A stretch of 41,248 nucleotides of DNA from an uncultured Microcaldota archaeon (lineage in GTDB: Archaea > Micrarchaeota > Micrarchaeia > Micrarchaeales > Micrarchaeaceae). A model generated the notes under the pieces. That model searched no databases. It was not told the origin of the DNA and saw nothing but the letters and a program-made list of their open reading frames with translations. The stretch spans positions 1 to 41,248 of the forward strand of contig CAISDH010000013.1 of the NCBI GenBank assembly GCA_903884115.1, in the 5' to 3' direction. A program made the position numbers and the translations under genes. The number at the start of each line of letters is the position of its first letter. Position 1 is the stretch's first letter. Shown here in pieces: positions 24,409 to 30,659 of the stretch.

Positions 24409-25197
24409 ATGAGGCTTATAACACTTAACACGTGGGGCGGCAGGCTAGGGCACAAGCTGATACCATTCCTGACCAAACAGGCAGACACTACCGACATAAT
24501 GTGCCTGCAGGAAGTGCTGGACGTCCCAGAGTCCGAAACCAAGAAGAAGGAGTGGAAGGATATAGAGAGCGCAGTAGACCGGCATGCTGGAATAGAAAAC
24601 CAGAGAACTTTGGACCTTTATTGGAGAATACATACGGCGTTGCCCGCATTCAATTCCAATCTGTCAGTGGCGTATTCCTCGGGAAACGAGCGGCTTGCTA
24701 CGTTTGTCAAAAGAAGCCTGACCATTGAGAAGTGCACGTACAGGAATCTTGCAGTGGTAAAAAACCAGGTGTACGGAGTCCCGTTTAAACTGGGTTCACC
24801 ATTCCAATATTCCAGAATCAAAGCGAATGGCACCGCATACAATATCTGCAACATACACGGATTGTGGCAGCCTGTTGGCAAGGGGGACACTCCGGAGAGA
24901 AGAAAGCAGTCAGAGTCCTGGATCAGGGAATCAAGCAAACTGGACGGTAAAACAATATTGTGTGGGGATTTCAACCTGTCGCCGGATACAGAGAGCATAG
25001 CACTCCTTGAAAAGGAGGGGTTTGTGAACCTGGTAAAAGAATATGGCATAAAGACAACGAGAAACGAGCTGTATGCCTCAAAGAAGGGCAAGTTTGCAGA
25101 TTACATATTTGTCTCAAAGGACATAGAAGTTTCCGATTTCGAGGTTATCGAAGAAACAGTATCAGACCATCTGCCTCTGTGCATCGATTTCAGCTGA
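24409..25197 (+). CDS. Endonuclease/exonuclease/phosphatase (EEP) family hydrolase
   Basis: The 262-residue protein shows the ordered EEP motifs: LITLNTWGG at the start, MCLQEV with the metal Glu, ICNIHGLWQP, CGDFNLSPDT with the catalytic Asp and Asn, FADYIFVS and the final SDHLPL with the catalytic His. The family cleaves phosphodiester or phosphomonoester bonds with Mg and includes AP endonucleases, sphingomyelinases and inositol phosphatases. There is no signal peptide, so it is cytosolic. The lack of AP-endonuclease-specific blocks makes ExoIII-type function uncertain. It is divergent from purCE and followed by tRNA-Val. Confidence 0.85.
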   Translation: MRLITLNTWGGRLGHKLIPFLTKQADTTDIMCLQEVLDVPESETKKKEWKDIESAVDRHAGIENQRTLDLYWRIHTALPAFNSNLSVAYSSGNERLATFVKRSLTIEKCTYRNLAVVKNQVYGVPFKLGSPFQYSRIKANGTAYNICNIHGLWQPVGKGDTPERRKQSESWIRESSKLDGKTILCGDFNLSPDTESIALLEKEGFVNLVKEYGIKTTRNELYASKKGKFADYIFVSKDIEVSDFEVIEETVSDHLPLCIDFS

Positions 25198-25211
25198 TCT
25201 GCTTTTTTATG

Positions 25212-25286
25212 TGGTGGGCCTGCGGAGAGTCGAACTCCGATCTCTAGCGTGTAAGGCTGGCATCTTAACCGTTGGACCACAGGCCC
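25212..25286 (-). tRNA. tRNA-Val (anticodon TAC) with encoded CCA
   Basis: In the minus direction the acceptor GGGCCTG pairs with CAGGCCC, followed by discriminator A and an encoded CCA (25212-25214), which the other four tRNA genes here lack. The loop CTTACAC gives anticodon TAC. The anticodon stem CCAGC/GCTAG has one mismatch (C28 against A42). The T arm is CGGAG-TTCGACT-CTCCG. There is no intron. Confidence 0.94.
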
Positions 25287-25328
25287 CTGAATATGTATTT
25301 ACCATGCAAGACTAAAATCCCTTTGTGC

Positions 25329-25994
25329 TCACTTGTCTACGAACTTGAGCTTGTCTATGAGATACCTGCCCGTCATTCCGCTCCATTCTTTGTGGTAAGC
25401 GGCAACTTCAAGCCTTTTCTTGAACATCGGAGCATCGAGGACGAAGGTCTCTGCTTCGCCGCCTTCGAACAGCATGTTGATGCCGTATTTCTTGTTCAGC
25501 ATGACAAGCTTCTCTATCATCTTCGCGTCGATCCTTGCACCCAGCATGCTGTCGTCGAAGCCCTCGGCAGATACCTGTATTATTATTGCGTTGAAGTTTC
25601 TTGAGATCTCGTCCAGTTCCTCAAGGGGCTCTATGTGCCACAGCGGCGATACGTGGGATATCTTGAGCTTGCTGCATATCGCGTCTATCCTTGCTTTTTG
25701 GTAGTTGCTTGCTACTGCACCCGTTATGAGCTCCGTGACGCCGTGCTCCTTCAGCGCCCGTTCCAAGTCAACTAGTTCCTCGTCCTTCACGCCCTCGGTG
25801 TTGAACGTGGCCTGCCTGATTCCCAGCGCCTCTGCTTGCATTGAAGACAGCCTTATGTTAGGAGTATGGAACATGTAGCTGTAGTCGTTCTTGGAGAACG
25901 CAGTCAGCAGCAGTTCCACGTCCTTGCCGTCCTCGTGCATCCTGTGCACTGCTAGCGTCGAGTCCTTGCCACCGCTGAAAAGGCATGCGCGCAT
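25329..25994 (-). CDS. dph6: Diphthine-ammonia ligase (Dph6-type ATP pyrophosphatase)
   Basis: The 221-residue protein begins MRACLFSGGKDST, the PP-loop ATP pyrophosphatase signature, and continues with the family blocks TGAVASNYQKARID, HVSPLWHIEP and the late FEGGEAETFVLDAP. In eukaryotes and archaea this family amidates diphthine on elongation factor 2, the last step of diphthamide synthesis; a few homologues have other roles. The ATG at 25994 is one base after the stop of the endonuclease III gene (TAA-A-ATG), so translation is probably coupled; a start at 26012 or 26009 would overlap that gene. The window also encodes deoxyhypusine synthase, another translation-factor modifying enzyme. 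Confidence 0.9.
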   Translation of the reverse strand: MRACLFSGGKDSTLAVHRMHEDGKDVELLLTAFSKNDYSYMFHTPNIRLSSMQAEALGIRQATFNTEGVKDEELVDLERALKEHGVTELITGAVASNYQKARIDAICSKLKISHVSPLWHIEPLEELDEISRNFNAIIIQVSAEGFDDSMLGARIDAKMIEKLVMLNKKYGINMLFEGGEAETFVLDAPMFKKRLEVAAYHKEWSGMTGRYLIDKLKFVDK

Positions 25995-25995
25995 T

Positions 25996-26637
25996 TTATC
26001 GCCGGACATCACTGGAAGGACATATCCTGTTCAGGATGCAGTCGCTGCAGTACTTATGCCTTGCAGTGCAGGCGTCCCTGCCTAGCGCGATGAACAGGTG
26101 GTTTACGCGGCCCCAGTCCTTCTTTGGAACAATCTGCATCAATAGCTTCTCTATCTTTTCCGCATCATTTGTTTTTGCAATGCCGAGTCTGTTGGACACT
26201 GTGATGCAGTGCGTGTCTATCGCAATGCCCTCGGATATGCCGAATGCGTTTGCCAGCACCACGTTCGCAGTCTTCCTACCCACACCGGGCAGCGTGATGA
26301 GCTTTTCTATTGTGTTCGGAACCTTGCCGTTGAATTCTTTGACTATGATCTTGGCAGACCTGACTATGTTCTTGGCCTTGTTCCTGTAGATTCCGATGCT
26401 TCCTATATAGGGATAGAGCGCCTGCGGCCTTAACTTCGTATAGGCTTTCGCGTCAGGATACCTTCTGAACAGAGTCTTGGTTATCTTGTTCACTTGCCTG
26501 TCCTGTGACTGCGCAGAAAGAATAGTGGCCACAAGAAGCTCCCACGGATTGGAATGCTCCAGCGTGGACTGCAGCCTTGGGCCGTACCGCTTCCTTAGAA
26601 GCCTAATCACCTCTTTTGCATACGCTTTTCTGTCCAT
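25996..26637 (-). CDS. nth: Endonuclease III (copy 1)
   Basis: The 213-residue protein has a helix-hairpin-helix ITLPGVGRKTANVVL with the catalytic Lys, the catalytic Asp in IAIDTHC, and a [4Fe-4S] set C-x6-C-x2-C-x5-C (CTARHKYCSDCILNRIC). It removes oxidised pyrimidines from DNA and cuts the abasic site. The ATG at 26637 gives the normal N-terminus; an upstream in-frame start at 26667 would lie in the promoter. It is co-directional with dph6 and divergent, by 40 bases, from a second endonuclease III gene. Confidence 0.93.
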   Translation of the reverse strand: MDRKAYAKEVIRLLRKRYGPRLQSTLEHSNPWELLVATILSAQSQDRQVNKITKTLFRRYPDAKAYTKLRPQALYPYIGSIGIYRNKAKNIVRSAKIIVKEFNGKVPNTIEKLITLPGVGRKTANVVLANAFGISEGIAIDTHCITVSNRLGIAKTNDAEKIEKLLMQIVPKKDWGRVNHLFIALGRDACTARHKYCSDCILNRICPSSDVRR

Positions 26638-26677
26638 AACGCATACCGATAAATACCATTCTTCCAAAGGATAATTT
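26638..26677. promoter_or_regulatory. Shared 40-base divergent promoter of the two endonuclease III genes
   Basis: For the plus gene GATAAATAC (26648-26656) is centred 26 bases before the ATG at 26678, giving a leaderless mRNA. For the minus gene TAAATTATCC (reverse of 26669-26678) is about 36 bases before the ATG at 26637. The two elements lie on either side of about 12 bases, so polymerases could not easily load on both at once. Confidence 0.45.
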
Positions 26678-27334
26678 ATGCCTGTCGCAAGGCTCCTTGA
26701 TCATAAAGAAGCCGCAGAGCTTGTCGAAAAACTAAGCAACTCCTACAAGAACGTGCATTACTACCTGAGCTTCAGTACCCCTGTAGATCTTGTTGCAGCC
26801 GCGATAATATCCGCGCAGACGCGCGACGAGACGGTCAACAAGCTTACGCCCGCGCTCTTTGCAAAGTACAAGACGGCCAAGGATTATGCAGATGCGAAGC
26901 TTGACGACCTTGCCAAGGACATAGGGAGCGTGACTTTCGCTGGCAACAAGGCGAAGAACATGATAAGCACGTTCAGAGCAATCTCGGAAAAGTACGGCGG
27001 AAAGGTCCCGAACAGCATGGAGCAGCTGACAGAGCTCCCAGGAATAGGCAGGAAGACTGCCAACACGATACTCATCAATGCCTACGGGATAGCCGAAGGC
27101 ATACCGGTCGACACGTGGGTAATAAAAGTATCGTACAGGCTTGGCCTGAGCCTGAACAAGAACCCGGAAAAGATAGAGCTTGATCTGATGAAGTTAATTG
27201 ACAAGAGATACTGGCATAACTTCGCTTATGTGCTCAAGGCGCACGGCAAAGCGATATGCCAGGCGGTGCCGTACTGCAGCAAGTGCCCTGTCAGCGGCAT
27301 CTGCCCAAAGAATGGAGTCACAACGAGGAATTGA
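26678..27334 (+). CDS. Endonuclease III-family glycosylase (copy 2)
   Basis: The 218-residue protein has the same core as its divergent neighbour: SAQTRDETVNKLTP, the helix-hairpin-helix LPGIGRKTANTIL with the catalytic Lys, GIPVDTWV with the catalytic Asp, and a cysteine set with spacing 5-2-5 (CQAVPYCSKCPVSGIC) instead of 6-2-5. The two copies are clearly different in sequence, so this is an old duplication or a separate subfamily with its own damage range. Its stop codon is immediately followed by the ATG of the endonuclease Q gene, indicating one transcript for two base-damage enzymes. Confidence 0.92.
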   Translation: MPVARLLDHKEAAELVEKLSNSYKNVHYYLSFSTPVDLVAAAIISAQTRDETVNKLTPALFAKYKTAKDYADAKLDDLAKDIGSVTFAGNKAKNMISTFRAISEKYGGKVPNSMEQLTELPGIGRKTANTILINAYGIAEGIPVDTWVIKVSYRLGLSLNKNPEKIELDLMKLIDKRYWHNFAYVLKAHGKAICQAVPYCSKCPVSGICPKNGVTTRN

Positions 27335-28591
27335 ATGCAGATAATAGCAGATCTCCACACGCATTCCAGGTTTGCAAGAGCGTGCAGCCCGCAGATAAAC
27401 ATAGGCACCCTGGCATCGGCGGCAAAGAGCAAGGGCATCGGCCTGCTGTCAACAGGGGACATACTACACCCTGAATGGCGAAACGAGGTCAAAAGGGACT
27501 TGGAAGACGGAGGCAATGGCCTGTTTTATCCCAGGAACGGCGATAAGGCAGTGGCTTTCGTTCTTGGTGCGGAGGTTTGCACGATATCATATTTCAAAGG
27601 CGCCGCAAAGAAAGTCCACCATTGCATACTCCTGCCAAAGATAGAGTCTGCTGAGGCGCTGGCCGACGTTCTGAAGAGATACGGAAGCATGCAGAGCGAC
27701 GGGCGCCCCATATTGATGATGAGTTCCGCAGAACTGGTTGAGAAGCTGTTCAACGTGGAGCAGAACGCATTCATATTCCCTGCACACGCATGGACTCCTT
27801 ATTTCGGCGTGCTGGGCGCAATGTCAGGATTCACTTCAATCAAAGACGCTTATGAAGACCAGGAGAAGCACGTACATGCACTTGAAACAGGCCTCAGTTC
27901 CTCGCCCGACATGAACTGGCGCATCTCCTCGCTGGACAAGTATGCACTCATCTCAGGAAGCGACATGCATTCCCTGGGCAACATGGGCAGGGAAGCATGC
28001 GTGTTTGAGCTGCCAGCATCATCATACCGCGATGTGACAAACGCGATAAAGGACAAGGACACGCACAGATTCAAGAGAACCATAGAGTTCTATCCCGAGG
28101 AGGGCAAATACCACTATGACGGCCACAGGGAGTGCAGCTTCTCGGTCAATCCTGCAAGCGGGATAACAAAATGCAGGGTGTGCGGCAAGCCACTCGTGAT
28201 CGGAGTGCTGCACAGGGTGAACGAACTTGCCGACAGACCAGCAGGGTTCGTGCCGAAGGATTCGATCCCATTCGTAAGCAGCGTGCCGCTTTTGGAAGTG
28301 CTTGCATATGTGCTGAAAAAGACCAAGTACTCTGTCGCGGTCAATGAGGCATACGGCAAGCTCCTGGAGGCTTTAGGCACCGAGATAAACATCCTGACAG
28401 ATGCAAGTACAGAAGCGATCAAGGAGGCTGCAGGGGAGGATGTAGCGCAGGCAATCGAGAACGTGAGAACAGGAAGAATAAGAATGGAGCCTGGCTATGC
28501 CGGCGTTTACGGCAAGCTGGACCTGCTATCGAGAAACAGGAACACGGGCAACACGGTGAGCACAAGGCAGCGCAGCCTCTTCGACTCATAA
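27335..28591 (+). CDS. endQ: Endonuclease Q (PHP-domain deaminated-base endonuclease)
   Basis: The 418-residue protein has an N-terminal PHP domain (IADLHTHSRFARACSP at 4-19, STGDILHPEW, HHCILLP, PAHAWTPYFG, ISGSDMHS), a zinc-type region (HRECSF then ITKCRVCGKPLV) and a C-terminal helical domain. The architecture is that of archaeal EndoQ, which cuts 5' to uracil, hypoxanthine, xanthine and abasic sites. The last residues QRSLFDS form a PCNA-interacting peptide, in line with PCNA-assisted EndoQ in Thermococcales. It begins directly at the stop of the endonuclease III copy 2 gene. Older annotations call this family a UvrD-associated PHP protein. Confidence 0.9.
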   Translation: MQIIADLHTHSRFARACSPQINIGTLASAAKSKGIGLLSTGDILHPEWRNEVKRDLEDGGNGLFYPRNGDKAVAFVLGAEVCTISYFKGAAKKVHHCILLPKIESAEALADVLKRYGSMQSDGRPILMMSSAELVEKLFNVEQNAFIFPAHAWTPYFGVLGAMSGFTSIKDAYEDQEKHVHALETGLSSSPDMNWRISSLDKYALISGSDMHSLGNMGREACVFELPASSYRDVTNAIKDKDTHRFKRTIEFYPEEGKYHYDGHRECSFSVNPASGITKCRVCGKPLVIGVLHRVNELADRPAGFVPKDSIPFVSSVPLLEVLAYVLKKTKYSVAVNEAYGKLLEALGTEINILTDASTEAIKEAAGEDVAQAIENVRTGRIRMEPGYAGVYGKLDLLSRNRNTGNTVSTRQRSLFDS

Positions 28592-28626
28592 CCAAAGAAA
28601 GAACAGACAGGCGAAGGCAGGACTAA

Positions 28627-28632
28627 TTTTTT
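28627..28632 (+). terminator. Oligo-T tract after the endonuclease Q gene
   Basis: Six consecutive T occur 36-41 bases after the endQ stop codon. Archaeal RNA polymerase terminates at T tracts without needing a hairpin, so this is a plausible end for the nth-endQ transcript. No other T tract of this length was seen between here and the next start. Confidence 0.4.
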
Positions 28633-28656
28633 GCAGGCAGTTTCATTCAAGCATAA

Positions 28657-28708
28657 AGCCTGCGCCGTAGCGCAGGCGCATCTTCGAGGTTCGCTGGATA
28701 CCTCCAGC
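28657..28708 (+). other. Tandem hairpins downstream of endQ (copy A of a repeated element)
   Basis: GCCTGCGC and GCGCAGGC form a perfect 8-bp stem around a CGTA loop (28658-28677). They are followed by GCTGGA/TCCAGC (28693-28708), a 6-bp stem that competes with GAGGT/ACCTC. The hairpin plus the following TCTTC and GGTTC resemble a second copy at 28859-28895. It could be a processed RNA end or a repeat; the function is unknown. Confidence 0.45.
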
Positions 28709-28732
28709 ACAGATATTATGCATATAAAGATA

Positions 28733-28931
28733 TTTAACCATTTCTATAAGTACATGAATTGGAACTCAAATAGCTTTATGTATAGTAAGGTATAAGTATT
28801 CTGTTGCGCAAATACCCTCCAGGAAAGTTGCGCATACCTGCGCCATACAAGTAGGTAACCTGTGCCGCAAAGCGGCGCTTCTTCTTGGTTCAGACCTAGC
28901 TGTGGCGAGGCGCATTTCCGGGGTTCGAAAA
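28733..28931 (+). other. Structured leader or small RNA before the 107-residue protein gene (copy B hairpins)
   Basis: A/T-rich promoter-like stretches occur at about 28733-28750 and near CTTTATGTATAG around 28772-28783. From about 28810 on the sequence is G/C-rich and folds locally: TGCGCA repeated as a 6-bp stem, TACCT/AGGTA, and GTGCCGC/GCGGCGC (28862-28878) around AAA, followed by TCTTC and GGTTC as in copy A. It may be a long 5' leader of the next gene or a separate RNA. I recognise no RNase P, SRP or tRNA features. Confidence 0.35.
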
Positions 28932-29255
28932 ATGGGGATACCAAAAGCGATAGAGCGTAAGCTCTACATGGACTTGGATGCCTTGGTGGCATGGATGGAC
29001 GCAAACACCGACAAAGTTCTTTCGGAAGACGAGCGGGTGGAAAGGAAGGTAGACTGCTGCTCGTTCAGGGAAGAGCTGGTGGAGAGGATAGTCGACCTGC
29101 TGGAATGCAGGAACACGTGCGAGGAGAAGAAGGCACGGAAGGTGGATGCAAGCTACATGGTCACCATCCTTGCTACAGCCAAGCATCTGAGAGAAGTAAA
29201 GACAGCAGGATACGAGGCGCCGATAGAAGAGGCGGCGCCTCTTTTCTTACGCTAA
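28932..29255 (+). CDS. Small orphan protein, 107 residues
   Basis: I do not recognise this protein. It is mostly helical and highly charged (MGIPKAIERKLYMDLDALV start, then DERVERKV, CEEKKARKVD), with four Cys at two sites (CC near residue 52 and C-x4-C near 69-74). There is no signal peptide or membrane helix. Codon use (many GAG, AAG, ATA, AGG) matches nearby real genes, which supports coding. The ATG at 28932 has GGGG about 9 bases upstream; the frame also contains a GTG at 28902 that would add 10 residues. It lies downstream of a structured region and 30 bases before the methyltransferase gene on the same strand. Confidence 0.6.
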   Translation: MGIPKAIERKLYMDLDALVAWMDANTDKVLSEDERVERKVDCCSFREELVERIVDLLECRNTCEEKKARKVDASYMVTILATAKHLREVKTAGYEAPIEEAAPLFLR

Positions 29256-29285
29256 CGATTTAAGTCTTGAAGAACAAGAAATACT

Positions 29286-29837
29286 ATGCTCTACGACCAG
29301 GTCAACATAATGACAGAGAGGGGAGTATACCGCCCGATGGAGGATTCAAAGCTTCTTGCTGAAGTGGTGGAGAAGTATGCCTTCGGCAAGGCGCTGGATC
29401 TCGGCACAGGAACAGGAATACAGGGCATTGTTGCCGCACTCAAAGGCTGTGATGTCACATTTGCAGACATAAACGCCTCCGCTGTTGCAAACGCGAGGAG
29501 AAATGCATTGCAGAACAACGTCAAGGGCACCTTCGTAGTCTCCGACATGTTCGAGAACATCCGTGGCAAGTTCAACACCATCATGTTCAACCCCCCGTAC
29601 CTGGAATCGGAAAACGTAGGCGGCAAAAACCAGGACCTGGATGGAGGGCTCAGGGGTAGAGTATTGATAGACAAGTTCCTAAGCGAGTATGCGTCGTATG
29701 TCATGGAAGACCATGTAATTATTTTGCTTGAGAGCTCTGCGAACAAGTATGAGCACGATGTTGAGAAGCTGAATGCGGAGATCGTGGCAAAGGCGCATTA
29801 TTTCTTTGAGGACCTCGTGGTGCTGAAGTTCAAGTGA
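29286..29837 (+). CDS. Mtq2/HemK-related class I methyltransferase (probable aRF1 glutamine methyltransferase)
   Basis: The 183-residue protein has the SAM-binding DLGTGTG (38-44), FADIN acidic loop (59-63) and the NPPY motif (102-105) typical of N-methylation of glutamine or adenine. Short archaeal proteins of this type without the N-terminal PrmC helical domain correspond to eukaryotic Mtq2, which methylates the GGQ glutamine of the class I release factor together with Trm112. YRPMEDSKLLAEVV before the SAM site is the usual Mtq2 opening (YxPxEDSxLL). The target here is inference from the family. No Trm112-like gene is adjacent. The start could also be the ATG at 29310. Confidence 0.85.
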   Translation: MLYDQVNIMTERGVYRPMEDSKLLAEVVEKYAFGKALDLGTGTGIQGIVAALKGCDVTFADINASAVANARRNALQNNVKGTFVVSDMFENIRGKFNTIMFNPPYLESENVGGKNQDLDGGLRGRVLIDKFLSEYASYVMEDHVIILLESSANKYEHDVEKLNAEIVAKAHYFFEDLVVLKFK

Positions 29838-29844
29838 TGCCACC

Positions 29845-30453
29845 TTAGGACTTTATAATTCTCTTGATGTCGGAATCCGCCTGTTTCGCGTTCTTGAACA
29901 GCACGAACTTGAATCCGAAAGGCCTCAACAGTTTAATGAAGACATTTTGATCGTCCAGCATTATGCATTCATCCGGGGCGAATCCAAGCTTCTTCAGCTT
30001 CTTGACCAGGTATTTGTAGAAGTCTAGCGAATCCTTGTTGGATCCCGCGTCGTATGACCACACGAAATCGTCAAAGTTCCTGCATATGCCGTATTTCCTG
30101 TCAAGGAACTTCACCCTCTCTTCTATGTTGCCGGAAAAGACGATCATCTTGTATTTCTTCCTGAGCTTTGCAACAAGAGCGTTCATTCCAGGCGTTGGCC
30201 TATACGAAGAGTACCATAGATTTCTCATGCGTGCGGTCTCGGCTTTGCTCAACTCTAGGCTTTTTGCAAACCAGCCCCAGAATTCCTTCGGCGTTATACG
30301 GCCCGTATGAAACAAGGAACTTTTCTGCCCACGAAGCATGCGAAATATCTCCTTCTTCGGCCTCTTTGTTATCCTGCATATCTTATCAAGAACCAGCTCG
30401 GTTCCATTGGAGAAATAGACTCCACCCATGTCAACAATGATCGCTTTGATCAT
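29845..30453 (-). CDS. HAD-superfamily hydrolase, second member
   Basis: The 202-residue protein begins MIKAIIVDMGGVYFS, HAD motif I with nucleophile D8 and Gly in place of the usual second Asp, as in the HAD protein at 6353-6949. Motif II is MIVFSGN, motif III probably the Lys of GSNKDSLDFY, and motif IV CIMLDDQ. A helical cap lies at about 17-85. It shares layout and length with the first HAD protein, so they are likely paralogues, but the sequences have diverged widely. The substrate is unknown. It is convergent with the methyltransferase gene, with only seven bases between. Confidence 0.8.
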   Translation of the reverse strand: MIKAIIVDMGGVYFSNGTELVLDKICRITKRPKKEIFRMLRGQKSSLFHTGRITPKEFWGWFAKSLELSKAETARMRNLWYSSYRPTPGMNALVAKLRKKYKMIVFSGNIEERVKFLDRKYGICRNFDDFVWSYDAGSNKDSLDFYKYLVKKLKKLGFAPDECIMLDDQNVFIKLLRPFGFKFVLFKNAKQADSDIKRIIKS

Positions 30454-30488
30454 GCAATCTGCACCTATTTGCTGCTGAAGATAGAATT

Positions 30489-30607
30489 CGCCAGGGTAGG
30501 GATTTGAACCCTAAATCCCTTGCGGGAACCGGTTTACATGCATCATTGATCAGCTCTTGATATCTAAGATTCAAGACCGGCGCGTTACCAGATTCTGCCA
30601 CCCTGGC
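30489..30607 (-). tRNA. tRNA-Ser (anticodon TGA) with a 35-base intron
   Basis: In the minus direction the acceptor GCCAGGG pairs with CCCTGGC and the discriminator is G, as expected for Ser. The anticodon stem CCGGT pairs with ACCGG, and the loop CTTGAA-A gives TGA. The intron (30535-30569) follows position 37. A long variable arm (TTCCCGCAAGGGA) marks a class II tRNA. The T arm is AGGG-TTCAAAT-CCCT. CCA is not encoded. Leu is excluded by the anticodon. Confidence 0.92.
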
Positions 30608-30659
30608 TTGGTAGTATTGCTTGCTCTTTGTTTAAAGCAATTGCGCTTTTGGTGATTGA

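Noticed and set aside
28810-28931. RNase P RNA or SRP RNA
   Set aside because: CCAGGAAAGTTGCGC recalls the RNase P P4 strand, but the partner conserved region (ACAGAA type) and required length are absent; no SRP GGAA domain was seen.
30489-30607. tRNA-Leu
   Set aside because: The long variable arm would allow Leu or Ser, but the anticodon is TGA and the discriminator is G, both Ser.
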